A stretch of DNA of 62,879 nt. It comes from Bacillus sp. FJAT-27245 (GTDB taxonomy: Bacteria; Bacillota; Bacilli; Bacillales; Cytobacillaceae). The stretch's first letter is position 1, and every line of letters starts with the position of its first letter. The notes under the pieces are model-generated. The model did not search any database, was not told where the DNA came from, and saw only the letters and a program-made list of their open reading frames with translations. The DNA is taken from positions 3,184,296 through 3,247,174 of the forward strand of contig NZ_LIGI01000001.1 in the NCBI RefSeq assembly GCF_001273955.1, read 5' to 3'. Both the position numbers and the translations under genes were made by a program. Shown in pieces: positions 49,333-58,613 of this stretch.

Positions 49333-52282
49333 GCTGCTTCTGCCCCTTTCTCACAGCGTCTCCGGGGAATACATAATCCTTGCGTGCCCACTTCTTCTGG
49401 ACCTGGACGCCCATTTGCGGCTGCGGGTTCCCATACCTATGGTTAAAGGACGGCAGCGGATTGATTCCTTCGTATTGGAGGATTTCAAGCTTTGCCTTTG
49501 TCTCCTTGTAGGCGGGTGTATCGGTGTCCTTATCCGCGTAGCTGCTCGTCAGCAGGTTGATCGCCGCGTCTCCGGAATCATTCATCGGCAAGTATACTTC
49601 CTTGCCCTGAACCCTATCCGTCACAACACAGCGGACTTTTACGTTTCCATACGGGGATGTCAGGCGGACAAGTGTCCCATCCATGATGCCGCGCTCCTTG
49701 GCGAGTTCAGGCGACAATTCGAGAAAGACGCCCGGAGTTTTCGAGGATATTCCTTTCGACTTATAGGTGAGGTTCCCCTCATGGAAATGTTCAAGCAGGC
49801 GGCCGTTGTTGACCTGGATGTCGTATTCTTCGCCAAATTCGGTTGGCACGGACCATGTGACAGGATGGAGACGGGCTTTGCCGTCCGGGAACGGGAATCT
49901 CTCCGTAAAAAGGAGCGGCATATCAGTGCCATCAGGCGCAACAGGCCATTGCAGGCTCTTGAAGCCCTCCAGCCTTTTGTACGTAACGCCCGAATAGATC
50001 GGCGTAAGCATCGCGATTTCCTCCATGATTTTGGATGGATGGCTGTAATTCCACCCTGCTCCGAGGCGGTTCGCGATTTCCTGGATGATCTCCCAGTCAG
50101 GCTTTGACTCGCCCAGCGGCTCAAATACCTTATAAAGGCGCTGGATTCGGCGTTCGGTATTTGTAAACGTTCCTTCTTTTTCAAAACTTGGGCTTGCGGG
50201 CAGGACGACATCAGCAAATTGCGCCGTCCTTGAGAAGAAAATATCCTGGACGACAAAGAAGTCGAGCTCTTCAAAAGCCGCATGCACGTGGTTGATGTTG
50301 GAATCGACAAGGCCCATCTCTTCACCTTTAATGTAAAGCGACCGAAGTTCCTTATGATGAATGGCCTCGATCATGTCATGGTTATTGATGCCCGGTTCAG
50401 GATTTAGCTGCACGCCCCATACACGTTCGAACTTCTTACGGGAACTTTCATCCTCAATATGCTGGTACCCAGGAAGATAATTAGGCGCGCTCCCCATGTC
50501 ACTCGCTCCCTGGACGTTGTTATGGCCGCGGAGAGGATAGGCCCCCGCCCCGGGTTTGCCGTAGTTACCCGTCACGAGGAGCAAGTTGGAAATCGCTGTA
50601 CTCGTATCGCTTCCGCCGATATGCTGGGTAACCCCCATTGCCCAAAGTACGCAGACACTTTTCGCTTCGGAGATCATTGTCGCGACCTGGATAAGGCTTT
50701 CCTTCGGGATGCCAGTTGCTTCTTCCGCATATCCGAGCGTGAATGGCTTTAGGCTTTCAATGTATTCCGGTACATTGTTCACGCGGCTGGCAAGGAATTC
50801 TTCATCCATCCAGCCCATATCGATAATGTATTTTGTCACCGCGGACAGCCAAACAAGGTCGGAGCCAGCTTTTGGCCTGATAAAAAGGTCCGCCCGTTCA
50901 GCCATTTCATCCTTGCGCAAATCGGCGACAATCAATTTCTGTCCTTTTAGCTTGTGGGCCCTTTTTACACGGGTGGCAAGGACCGGATGTGCTTCCGATG
51001 TATTCGAGCCGACAATCAGAACGAGGCCGGCTGATCCGATATCTTCGATTGACCCTGCATCTCCGCCATACCCGACAGTGCGGAACAAGCCGACCGTCGC
51101 CGGCGTCTGGCAATAGCGCGAACAGTTGTCAACGTTGTTCGTGCCGATTACCTGTCTCGCCAATTTTTGCATCAGGAAAGATTCTTCATTCGTACATTTC
51201 GATGATGTGATGAATCCCATTGTCTCCGAGCCGTATGTGTTTTTGATTTCAGCGAACTTTTTTGCGACAAGGGTGAGTGCTTCGTCCCAGCTCGCCTCAC
51301 GGAAGAAATCGCCTTCACGGATCAGCGGCTTCGTCAGGCGCTCTTCGCTGTTGACAAAATCCCAGCCAAACTTCCCTTTTACACAAGTGGAAATTCCATT
51401 GGCCGGCGCTTCCACTTTTGGTTCAACCTTAAGGATTTTACGGTCTTTCGTCCAAACCTCGAAGCTGCAGCCGACACCACAGTACGTACAGACTGTTTTC
51501 GTCTTTTTAATTCGTTCATCCCGCATTGCCGATTCCATATCGGAAATGGCAAGGATGGAACCATAGCCTGTTTCGACCCCTTTTGTCATTTCAATCATCG
51601 GACGGAGCGTTTGCTTTGCAATGCCTGTCAGGAAGCCCGCCTCGCCAACCATGCCTTTTTCCATCATCGCATTGCAAGGGCAAACGGTGGAACAATGCCC
51701 GCACGACACACAAGAGGACTCATTGATCGGGACATCATCATCCCAGATGACCCTTGGCCGTTCACGCTCCCAGTCAATCCTGAGCGTTTCCGTGACCTGG
51801 ACGTTCTGGCACGCTTCCACGCATCGGCCGCACAGGATGCACTGGTCGGGATCATAGCGGTAAAAAGGATGGGAATTATCTTCCTCATACGGCTTTTGGT
51901 CGAACGGGATGCTTTGATGGTTAATCTTCATGGCTTTAACCGTATTATGGATTTCGCACGTGCCATTGTTGTAATCACAAACCGTACAGTAGAGCTCATG
52001 GTTATACAGGATTTTATCCATTGCCATCGTCTGCGCTTTTTTCACATCAGGGGAAACTGTATTAATAACATCCCCCTCCTTCAGGTCCGTGGAACAGGAG
52101 CGGACAAGCTCCCCATTGACCTCGACAATGCACGTATCGCATGTCTCAATCGATCCAAGGCTCGGATGGTAGCATACATGGGGAATCTCAATGGAACGGT
52201 CCGATAAATACTGAAGGACGGATTGGCTGCCCTCGGCCGCGGCAGTTACCCCATTGATTGTGACGTTAAACTTCTCAGGCAA
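49325..52282 (-). CDS. fdhA: Formate dehydrogenase alpha subunit (YjgC-like)
   Basis: A 985-residue molybdopterin enzyme oxidising formate in the cytosol. N-terminal 2Fe-2S domain (about 1-80, CDTCIVEVNG), a His/Cys cluster region, two 4Fe-4S motifs (CILCGRCVEAC and CVSCGHCSTVCPCNAM), the catalytic domain's 4Fe-4S motif CTYCGVGC and the molybdenum ligand Cys in DNCSRYCQTP, where selenocysteine enzymes have Sec. A C-terminal MGD-binding domain (NGRLLEHFHEGNLTYKS, MNDSGDAAINLLT) follows. The TTG at 52282 has AAAGGGTGG upstream and gives exactly the length of YjgC; the frame continues upstream without a start signal. A tandem repeat lies 120 nt upstream. Confidence 0.93.
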   Translation of the reverse strand: MPEKFNVTINGVTAAAEGSQSVLQYLSDRSIEIPHVCYHPSLGSIETCDTCIVEVNGELVRSCSTDLKEGDVINTVSPDVKKAQTMAMDKILYNHELYCTVCDYNNGTCEIHNTVKAMKINHQSIPFDQKPYEEDNSHPFYRYDPDQCILCGRCVEACQNVQVTETLRIDWERERPRVIWDDDVPINESSCVSCGHCSTVCPCNAMMEKGMVGEAGFLTGIAKQTLRPMIEMTKGVETGYGSILAISDMESAMRDERIKKTKTVCTYCGVGCSFEVWTKDRKILKVEPKVEAPANGISTCVKGKFGWDFVNSEERLTKPLIREGDFFREASWDEALTLVAKKFAEIKNTYGSETMGFITSSKCTNEESFLMQKLARQVIGTNNVDNCSRYCQTPATVGLFRTVGYGGDAGSIEDIGSAGLVLIVGSNTSEAHPVLATRVKRAHKLKGQKLIVADLRKDEMAERADLFIRPKAGSDLVWLSAVTKYIIDMGWMDEEFLASRVNNVPEYIESLKPFTLGYAEEATGIPKESLIQVATMISEAKSVCVLWAMGVTQHIGGSDTSTAISNLLLVTGNYGKPGAGAYPLRGHNNVQGASDMGSAPNYLPGYQHIEDESSRKKFERVWGVQLNPEPGINNHDMIEAIHHKELRSLYIKGEEMGLVDSNINHVHAAFEELDFFVVQDIFFSRTAQFADVVLPASPSFEKEGTFTNTERRIQRLYKVFEPLGESKPDWEIIQEIANRLGAGWNYSHPSKIMEEIAMLTPIYSGVTYKRLEGFKSLQWPVAPDGTDMPLLFTERFPFPDGKARLHPVTWSVPTEFGEEYDIQVNNGRLLEHFHEGNLTYKSKGISSKTPGVFLELSPELAKERGIMDGTLVRLTSPYGNVKVRCVVTDRVQGKEVYLPMNDSGDAAINLLTSSYADKDTDTPAYKETKAKLEILQYEGINPLPSFNHRYGNPQPQMGVQVQKKWARKDYVFPGDAVRKGQKQHG

Positions 52283-52400
52283 AACACCCACCCTTTCCAA
52301 CTTGTAATTTCCTGTTAAAAAATATCCCTCCCATTCCCCTACCCTTAATACTTTGAAACTAAAACACAAAGGAGGAAGATTTTACATTTCGGGTGAGACG

Positions 52401-52636
52401 GGTTCATAAATCTAGTGAAACGGTTCATAAATCTAGTGAAACGGTTCATAAATCTAGTGAAACGGTTCATAAATCTGCGAGACGGTTCATAAATCTGCGA
52501 GACGGTTCATAAATCTACGAGGCGGTTCATAAATCTGTGAAACGGTTCATAAATCTGTGAAACGGTTCATAAATCTGCGAGACGGTTCATAAAACTGTGA
52601 AACGGTTCATAAATCTTCGAAACGGTTCATAAACGG
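52401..52636. repeat. Tandem repeat, 12 units of 20-21 nt
   Basis: Units start with GGTTCATAAA at 52401, 52422, 52443 and 52464 (21 nt apart), then every 20 nt from 52484 to 52624. The consensus is GGTTCATAAATCTRYGARAC. Junctions form a small palindrome TGAAACGGTTCA. No open frame runs through it. It lies between fdhA and the histidine phosphatase gene; the last unit is truncated. Confidence 0.93.
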
Positions 52637-52689
52637 ATGTGGGACGGACGGGGTGAGGTGCAAAGCATCGGTTTAGCCGTATTATTCAA

Positions 52690-52719
52690 GAAAAAAGAGC
52701 TGCCTTTGGAGGGCAGCCC
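52690..52719 (-). terminator. Terminator of the histidine phosphatase gene
   Basis: On the minus strand GGGCTGCC...GGCAGCTC is followed by TTTTTTC. Confidence 0.85.
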
Positions 52720-52784
52720 TGATTTGTTATGTATCTTCATTGATTGTAAGTTTTCAAGTCGATGCTTCGTTTATCTCCAGCTTA

Positions 52785-53345
52785 TTAACTCCGATTCCAG
52801 ACTCTCTCCACATCGGTGAGCTCCAACCCGTCAAAGGTGAGTCTGTAAATGTCCGGCATATCGAGGTTTTTCCAGAATTCGAAGCCGTACTCTTCCTTAA
52901 AATGATTCATGATCAGAGCCATACTATTGCCATGTGTTCCGACAGCGATGTTTTCCCCTCTATATGTGTGAAGTACCTGCATGAGGGCATCGACACCCCG
53001 TTTTTGGGCGTCCTTGTTCGATTCGCCGCCTTCCCAGGTAAAGTTGTCGTCCTCCCAAACCTTTTTAATAGCGGCGGAAAAGTCGGCAACGGGCTGTTCC
53101 GAAAGAAGCCTTTCCCGAAACCCATCAATTTTTACAACCTCTGTTCCGATTGCTTTGGCAATTCCGGCGACCGTTTCAATAGCACGCTTGTATGGGCTCG
53201 ATAGGACCACACTGATATTTTCCTGCTTTAATAGTTCCGTAACCCGTTCTGCGTCCTGCACGCCCCTGGCAGAGAGCGGCCTCCCCAGTTCGTCCGGGGT
53301 ATAAACCGAATGTCCATGGCGCACAAGGTAAACAGCAGTCTGCAA
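52785..53345 (-). CDS. Histidine phosphatase (phosphoglycerate mutase-like) family protein
   Basis: A 186-residue protein of the branch-2-like histidine phosphatase superfamily. The catalytic RHG motif is YLVRHGHSVY near the N-terminus; a second Arg is in SSPYKRAIETV, the acid in FRERLL and the second His in VGTHGNSMALI. Substrate unknown. Start is TTG with GGGGGAG upstream. Confidence 0.87.
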   Translation of the reverse strand: MQTAVYLVRHGHSVYTPDELGRPLSARGVQDAERVTELLKQENISVVLSSPYKRAIETVAGIAKAIGTEVVKIDGFRERLLSEQPVADFSAAIKKVWEDDNFTWEGGESNKDAQKRGVDALMQVLHTYRGENIAVGTHGNSMALIMNHFKEEYGFEFWKNLDMPDIYRLTFDGLELTDVERVWNRS

Positions 53346-53416
53346 TTTAACTCCCCCCTCTTAAGTTTTAAAAGAATCTGGATTTAGTTTTTTAAAAGCT
53401 TCATGTCTAGCCCTTT

Positions 53417-54394
53417 TTAAAAAAGCTTCATTCCCGGGTGCCAGGCACCTGCAGCGATAGCGAGTCCAACAAGTATGGCTCTCGTTTCCATATAAGCTTT
53501 TTGGGCTTCTTCCACGCCGGCTTGCCGAAAACGGACGGTGCTGCCCGGCATGGCTTGCGCGAGCAGCGGCAGATCGGCGGTTATCACTGTGCCTATCCTC
53601 GTATAGCCGCCTGTTGGCTGCCGTTCCGCCATCAGGATGATCGGCTGGCCGCCCGATGGTACTTGGATTCCCCCAAGCGGAACGGCATCGGATAAAATAT
53701 CGGCGCCTTCCCGATGGAGGAGCTTCGGGCCGTTAAGGGACAACCCCATCCGGTTCGAGTTCGGGCTAACCGAATAGCTTTTTGTAAAAAAAGTTTCCAG
53801 ACTCTCCTTTTCGAATGCCGCCGTATGAGGGCCTGGTATCGCGCGGACTGTAATTTCGGTGCTGTAGGCGGGAACCAGCCGGGATGCAAGCCCCCGGCCG
53901 GGAGTTCCGCTTATTGGAGCAGCTGATGACAGCACATCCCCTTTCCTCAAGGACCGTCCTTCCAATCCGCCGAAGCCTCCCGCCAAATAGGTTGAACGGC
54001 TCCCTAACACGGCCGGGACGTCAATTCCGCCTGAAACAGCGATATAGGCACGGGCGCCGGATACCGGTTTCCCAAAAGAAAGTAGCTGCCCTTTCCTCGC
54101 CCGGAAGCTTTTCCAAAGGGGGGCGGGTTTTCCATCGAGTCTTGGGGAAAGATTCCCGCCGCAAATCGCAACCGTACAGTCCGAAAGCAGTTCTAGGACA
54201 GGCCCGGGGAACACCGTTTCAAGGACTGCTTCGCCAGGCGGGTTTCCTACAAGGATATTCGCCGTGTGCATTGAAAACCAATCCATCGCTCCGGATGGGG
54301 AAACGCCAAACCGCTGCCAGCCAGGGCGCCCGCTATCCTGGACTGTCGCCTGCAAACCGGCCCGGAGCACCTCAAAAACAGGTATGGCCATCAT
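53417..54394 (-). CDS. pxpC: 5-oxoprolinase subunit PxpC (biotin-dependent carboxyltransferase-like)
   Basis: A 325-residue protein of the KipA/PxpC (AHS2) family: FEVLRAGLQATVQDSGRPGWQRFGVSPSGAMDWFSMHTAN at the N-terminus, GARAYIAVSGGIDVP and GGIQVPSGGQPIILMAERQPTGGY towards the C-terminus. With PxpA and PxpB it forms the ATP-dependent 5-oxoprolinase that opens pyroglutamate to glutamate. Its start overlaps the pxpA stop by 4 nt (ATGA). Confidence 0.93.
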   Translation of the reverse strand: MMAIPVFEVLRAGLQATVQDSGRPGWQRFGVSPSGAMDWFSMHTANILVGNPPGEAVLETVFPGPVLELLSDCTVAICGGNLSPRLDGKPAPLWKSFRARKGQLLSFGKPVSGARAYIAVSGGIDVPAVLGSRSTYLAGGFGGLEGRSLRKGDVLSSAAPISGTPGRGLASRLVPAYSTEITVRAIPGPHTAAFEKESLETFFTKSYSVSPNSNRMGLSLNGPKLLHREGADILSDAVPLGGIQVPSGGQPIILMAERQPTGGYTRIGTVITADLPLLAQAMPGSTVRFRQAGVEEAQKAYMETRAILVGLAIAAGAWHPGMKLF

Positions 54395-55158
54395 TCTTCA
54401 TCCCAGTTTTTCCGGAGCGGGATGTTTTCCTTAGCGAAAGCCGCTGTCAGTTTCCGCGCAAATTCAAGTGCTTTCGGATTGTCCCCATGGATACAGATTG
54501 TGTCCGCGGTTACATCAATTTCTGTTCCGTCCGCCGCGGCCACCTTTCCTTCTTTCGCCATGCGGAGTGCCTGATGGATGGCCGCATCCGCTTCATGGAT
54601 AACCGAGCCGTGCTCGCTTCTCGGCATGAGCGAGCCATCCGGGCGATAGGCCCTGTCCGCGAAAACCTCGTTTGCGGCGCGGAGCCCTTTTTCTTTCGCG
54701 GCTGTTATCAGCTGGCTGCCGGCGAGGCCGAACACAATCAGGTTCCTGTCAAAATCGGCGACCGCTGCGGCGATGGCGTCTGCGGTAGCCTTGTCAGCAG
54801 CAGCCATGTTGTATAGCGCCCCATGGGGTTTGATGTGGGCCAGCCGTGTATGGGCCACTTTTCCAAAAGACGAAAGAGCCCCTAATTGATAGAGAACAAG
54901 ATTATAGATTTCATCTGGGTGAAGGTGCATCTCCCGTCGGCCGAACCCCTGGAGGTCGGGGAACCCGGGGTGGGCGCCGATGTTGACGCCGCGTTTTCTT
55001 GCTTCGTTAACGGTCTCCATCATCGTATTATGGTCGCCGGCATGGTAGCCGCAGGCAATATTGGCCGATGTGATGAAGCCGAGGATTTCTCGGTCGTTTC
55101 CGAGCTTGTATGCGCCAAAGCTTTCGCCCATATCACAGTTTAAATCGATTGGTTTCAC
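54391..55158 (-). CDS. pxpA: 5-oxoprolinase subunit PxpA (LamB/YcsF family)
   Basis: A 255-residue TIM-barrel protein with the family start DLNCDMGESFGAYKLGND, NIACGYHAGDHNTM, VNIGAHPGFPDLQGFGRREM and HIKPHGALYN. It contributes the pyroglutamate-hydrolysing activity of PxpABC. GTG start with GGAGGGG upstream, overlapping the pxpB stop by 4 nt. Confidence 0.95.
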   Translation of the reverse strand: MKPIDLNCDMGESFGAYKLGNDREILGFITSANIACGYHAGDHNTMMETVNEARKRGVNIGAHPGFPDLQGFGRREMHLHPDEIYNLVLYQLGALSSFGKVAHTRLAHIKPHGALYNMAAADKATADAIAAAVADFDRNLIVFGLAGSQLITAAKEKGLRAANEVFADRAYRPDGSLMPRSEHGSVIHEADAAIHQALRMAKEGKVAAADGTEIDVTADTICIHGDNPKALEFARKLTAAFAKENIPLRKNWDEE

Positions 55159-55892
55159 GCTTTCCCCTCCGTATGTTGTTCAGTGGTTAGTTTGAATTCT
55201 GTTTCCACGGTATAAAGGCCCTTGGTGGCCAGTTCGTTTATGCGTGCAAATTCCTCAGGCCCGATTGGGAAAAATCTTATGTAATGGCCTGGCGAAAATA
55301 AAAATGGCTCCGCCCGGTTGATGTCAAACAGCTTGAGCGGGGTGAATCCCAGAATGCGCCAGCCTGAGGGGGATTCATCGGGATAGATTCCTGTCTGGCT
55401 GCCGCCTATCCCGACTGCTCCGGCCGGTACTTTTGGCCGGGGTTGTGGGAGCCTTGGCGTGGCCAATTTTTCCGGAAGCCCGCCCAAATAAGGGAAGCCG
55501 GGCATAAAGCCGATCATATGGATCATATAGTCAGGGTCCGTATGGAGGCGGATGACCTCTGCCACGGTAAGCTGGTGTGTGTCGGCGATGAATTGAAGGT
55601 CGGGACCGTTGTACTGGACCGGCACCTTGTAAATGAGCGGTTGTGCTTTCGGTTGAGCCGCCGCGCCGATTGCATTAATTTTTTTGCAAAGGGTGCTGTA
55701 GGTGATTTTTTCCGGGTGAAAATATATGGCGACGGACGTATAGGTTGGCACGCATTCTACTATTCCTTCAATTCGGGCAGCCTCGAGTGCGGCGATGAAC
55801 CCGCTGATCCGCTTGTGGATATCCGTAGTGATCCGGCCGCCAAAGGATACTGTCAGCGCCCTGTCCCCGAGCGGATTTAGTACATAGTGCAT
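55155..55892 (-). CDS. pxpB: 5-oxoprolinase subunit PxpB (KipI/AHS1 family)
   Basis: A 245-residue protein of the KipI family: NPLGDRALTVSFGG, HTDPDYMIHMIGFMPGFPYLGGLP, VPAGAVGIGGSQTGIYP and GWRILGFTPL. KipI of B. subtilis also inhibits the sporulation kinase KinA, but the gene order pxpB-pxpA-pxpC indicates metabolism of 5-oxoproline. ATG at 55892 with AAAGGAAG upstream; the longer frame is not supported. First gene of the operon. Confidence 0.93.
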   Translation of the reverse strand: MHYVLNPLGDRALTVSFGGRITTDIHKRISGFIAALEAARIEGIVECVPTYTSVAIYFHPEKITYSTLCKKINAIGAAAQPKAQPLIYKVPVQYNGPDLQFIADTHQLTVAEVIRLHTDPDYMIHMIGFMPGFPYLGGLPEKLATPRLPQPRPKVPAGAVGIGGSQTGIYPDESPSGWRILGFTPLKLFDINRAEPFLFSPGHYIRFFPIGPEEFARINELATKGLYTVETEFKLTTEQHTEGKA

Positions 55893-55963
55893 CGTTTTCT
55901 TCCTTTCGCGTATCTCATACTTCCAATTTAGCAAATAATCGGATTTTTCGCGATGAAAAGCGA

Positions 55964-55985
55964 AAGCGCCCTGAATTGGGCGCTT
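55964..55985 (-). terminator. Terminator of the CotF-like gene
   Basis: AAGCGCCC/GGGCGCTT with a 6-nt loop, followed on the minus strand by TCGCTTTTC. It separates the coat gene from pxpB. Confidence 0.75.
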
Positions 55986-56022
55986 GAATGGGGATTTGAA
56001 AATAACATAGCTTTTAATTGAG

Positions 56023-56526
56023 TTATTCTTCGCGCATGCCGATTGCTCTTCGGGCAAGGGTTACGTCATTTTGCAGTAGCCTGCCAAGATCGTATGAAGG
56101 ATACAGGCCCCTTGTTTCCATATAGTTAAAGATTCGTTCATGGCCCCTGACTGCTTTGGTCATATGGTTCAGGAATGTCCGGCGCAGCTGCGGTGTAGCC
56201 GTTTCGGTTACTGCGATTCCATAATTGCGGACCAGTGTTTTGGACATCGCCAAAAGGTCGCCGGCATAGAAGGGATTATCCTCCCTCAACTCATCCTCTT
56301 CCTCATCACGCATGGCCTGCCCTGCCGCGGAAGGATAGAACTGAAGCAGTTCCGTGAGATTTTCTTCGAGGTCGCGGATGGTCCGCTGGTAAATTCCCCG
56401 CAGCTCCGGGTCGGTAATCCGTTTCATGCCCATTTTCAGTTTCATTAACCCAATTGATTGAAAAGCCGTTAATTCATGCAGCTCCAGCGTTTCGTGCCAG
56501 GCAAGCGTCCTGCGTTCTTCATTCAT
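56023..56526 (-). CDS. CotF-like spore coat protein
   Basis: A 167-residue helical protein with a coat F-type C-terminal block: AVTETATPQLRRTFLNHMTKAVRGHERIFNYMETRGLYPSYDLGRLLQND. Its N-terminal half is a four-helix-like region (LHELTAFQSIGLMKLKMGMKRI). CotF-family proteins are found in or on the spore coat. ATG at 56526 has ATGGAGG upstream. Monocistronic. Confidence 0.78.
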   Translation of the reverse strand: MNEERRTLAWHETLELHELTAFQSIGLMKLKMGMKRITDPELRGIYQRTIRDLEENLTELLQFYPSAAGQAMRDEEEDELREDNPFYAGDLLAMSKTLVRNYGIAVTETATPQLRRTFLNHMTKAVRGHERIFNYMETRGLYPSYDLGRLLQNDVTLARRAIGMREE

Positions 56527-56667
56527 TTCGGATACCTCCATTTTCTGCAACATCACTTTAACGTATTCCGGAGGCAGGATAATGGTTATTCGTCCCATAA
56601 AAAAATAAAGCTGCCATGGAGTTGGGCAGCTGAGTTGTCATTTCAGTTGATGCTCGCTCGTTTTATT

Positions 56668-57831
56668 TCATGCGAGGGCCTGTGCCAAATCGGCGATGAT
56701 GGTATCGCTGTCGCCAAGCCCGACCGCAAGCCGGATGGTCCCGGGGTCGATGTTTTCTGCCAGGAGTTGTTTTTCATTGTTTCCTGTGCTTGGTGTCATC
56801 GCCAGGCTCTCGAACGATCCCCAGGAAACGCCGATTTTTATGGATTGAAGGCGGTCGAGTACACGCCTTGCACCCCGGTATCCGCCATGGACGGCAAACC
56901 CAATCACTCCGGTATAGCCGGACAGGATGGTTTTACCGAGTTCATAATCAGGATGTGAAGGAAGCCCGGGATGAAGCACTTGCTTGACCTTTGGGTGCTG
57001 TTCAAGGAATTCGACAACTTTAAGCGCGTTTGCCTGATGGGCTTGCAGCCTGAACGGCAGTGACCTCATTCCCCTTAGCAGCAAAGTCGCTTCATAGGGG
57101 GAAAAGTTTCCACCCATGAGCAGGAGTTCGTTTGTGAAAAGATTGTCGATCATTTTCTTGGTGGAAATGACCGCACCGCCAACAAGGTCGCTGTGCCCGC
57201 CCAAATATTTGGAGAGCGAGTGGACGACGATATCAACGCCGTATAGCAGCGGCTTTTGGTAGAGGGGAGTGGCCCACGTATTGTCGATGATCGTCCTGAT
57301 GCCATGTTTCTTGGCGAGTTTGGAGATTGCGCGGGGGTCGGTCAGCCTGAATGTCATGTAGGACGGGCTTTCCATGAAAATGACGCGAGTGTTCGGCCTT
57401 ATTTGTTTTTCAACGGCTTCGGCCGCTGTTTCATAGCAAATTGAATGGCTGATGCCGAATTTCCCTAGATATTTCAAGAGCTCCATCGTTGAAAAATAAA
57501 GATTGCTGACGCATAGGACATGGTCGCCACTTTGCAAGGAGTTCAACAGGGCTGCGGAGATGGCTGCCATCCCCGATGAGAAGCAGCGGCATGCCTCTCC
57601 CCGTTCAAGGGCGGCAATCTTCGTCTCGGCCGTTTCGATTGTCGGGTTGGTGCCGCGTGTGTATACATAATGTCCCTGCTCATTCAGGACCGCCTTTGTG
57701 AGGCTGTCCATGGAATCGTATACAAAAAGCGAATTGCCAAAAGTGGGCGGAACCACCGCACCGCCGAATTGTTCGCGCCTGTCGCCGAGTTCGAGGCAGA
57801 TTTCAAGGTCCTGTTTCCAGTGGTTGTCCAT
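56668..57831 (-). CDS. PLP-dependent trans-sulfuration enzyme (cystathionine gamma-synthase/beta-lyase family)
   Basis: A 387-residue fold-type I PLP enzyme. The pyridoxal lysine is K208 in VHSLSKYLGGHSD; D183 (IIDNTWATP) contacts the PLP nitrogen; YTRGTNPTIETAETKI and SSGMAAISAALL are family motifs. Whether it makes or cleaves cystathionine, or acts on another sulfur amino acid, cannot be told. There is no visible S-box or T-box in its leader. The AAAGGGG site is rather distant from the ATG. Confidence 0.87.
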   Translation of the reverse strand: MDNHWKQDLEICLELGDRREQFGGAVVPPTFGNSLFVYDSMDSLTKAVLNEQGHYVYTRGTNPTIETAETKIAALERGEACRCFSSGMAAISAALLNSLQSGDHVLCVSNLYFSTMELLKYLGKFGISHSICYETAAEAVEKQIRPNTRVIFMESPSYMTFRLTDPRAISKLAKKHGIRTIIDNTWATPLYQKPLLYGVDIVVHSLSKYLGGHSDLVGGAVISTKKMIDNLFTNELLLMGGNFSPYEATLLLRGMRSLPFRLQAHQANALKVVEFLEQHPKVKQVLHPGLPSHPDYELGKTILSGYTGVIGFAVHGGYRGARRVLDRLQSIKIGVSWGSFESLAMTPSTGNNEKQLLAENIDPGTIRLAVGLGDSDTIIADLAQALA

Positions 57832-57962
57832 TTTTGCCGCCCGCCCCTTTACCGATTTATTGTGTTAGTTTTGGCTTTGGCAGGAAGGAATATGAGGAAG
57901 CTGGCGGGTGATGGTGAAAATAATTCGGGTGAATGGATGGGGGCACTATTCTGAGGTTTTTC

Positions 57963-58051
57963 TGACAACCAGACCGGGTTTCGGCTGTTGGTTGTCACGA
58001 ATTGGGGATTTGAATGACAACTAAACCGGATTTGATGGCTGTTGGTTGTCA
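57963..58051. repeat. Two tandem palindromic elements
   Basis: Two hairpin units, each bounded by TGACAAC(C/T)A and TGGTTGTCA: copy 1 at 57963-57997, copy 2 at 58015-58051. Both have ACCGG and GGCTGTTGGTTGTCAC inside. A partial third piece (TGTCACGAATT) follows at about 58100. No gene lies between 57832 and 58214. Confidence 0.7.
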
Positions 58052-58157
58052 CTCTAGTTGTATGAGGGGGAACAACGATTAGGTTTTTCACTCTTTGCTG
58101 TCACGAATTCAGATGGCCCATACATGGTCCGAACTCGGGACGTTTTTTATTTTTCCA

Positions 58158-58196
58158 AAAAAAATAAAAACAGGTCCCTTTGCAGGAACCTGTTTT
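58158..58196 (-). terminator. Terminator of the cold shock gene
   Basis: On the minus strand AAACAGGTTCC/GGGACCTGTTT followed by a long T-rich run. Confidence 0.9.
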
Positions 58197-58214
58197 CTAT
58201 GGAGCAAAAACTAA

Positions 58215-58415
58215 TTAGTTTTTGCGAACGTTAGCAGCTTGTGGTCCGCGAGCGCCTTGCTCAACGTCAAAAGTTACTTCTTGGCCTTCTTCAAGAGTTT
58301 TGAAGCCTTCGCCTTGGATAGCTGAGAAATGAACGAATACGTCGTCTCCGCCTTCGCGCTCGATGAATCCGAAACCTTTTTCTGCATTAAACCATTTTAC
58401 TTTACCGTTTTCCAT
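58215..58415 (-). CDS. CspA-family cold shock protein
   Basis: A 66-residue OB-fold RNA chaperone. RNP-1 is KGFGFIE and RNP-2 is DVFVHFSAI; the C-terminal RGPQAANV is typical of Bacillus CspB/CspD. It binds single-stranded RNA or DNA and melts mRNA structure. ATG at 58415 with GGAGG upstream. The leader of about 100 nt before the start is long, as in other csp genes where it acts in temperature control. Confidence 0.96.
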   Translation of the reverse strand: MENGKVKWFNAEKGFGFIEREGGDDVFVHFSAIQGEGFKTLEEGQEVTFDVEQGARGPQAANVRKN

Positions 58416-58518
58416 GTTTGTTGCCTCCTCGTGTGGTTCGCACACAATTGTATTACTATTCTTGCTCAAACGTATCCAGGCGATGTCGCATGTTACCGAA
58501 CAAAAATAATTCTTGATT

Positions 58519-58547
58519 AGAATAACATGAATAGAAATAAAAGGCAA
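58519..58547 (-). promoter_or_regulatory. Promoter of the cold shock gene
   Basis: On the minus strand TTGCCT (58542-58547), a 17-nt spacer and TATTCT (58519-58524), giving a 5' untranslated region of about 95 nt. Confidence 0.6.
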
Positions 58548-58613
58548 GCGGTCAGGGTAAAAGTTATCATCCTTTTTCTGCCAAAATGTCGACAAACTTC
58601 GTCAAACATGGGT

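Noticed and set aside
52401-52636. CRISPR array
   Set aside because: Units follow each other without variable spacers, the period is only 20-21 nt, and no cas gene is present.
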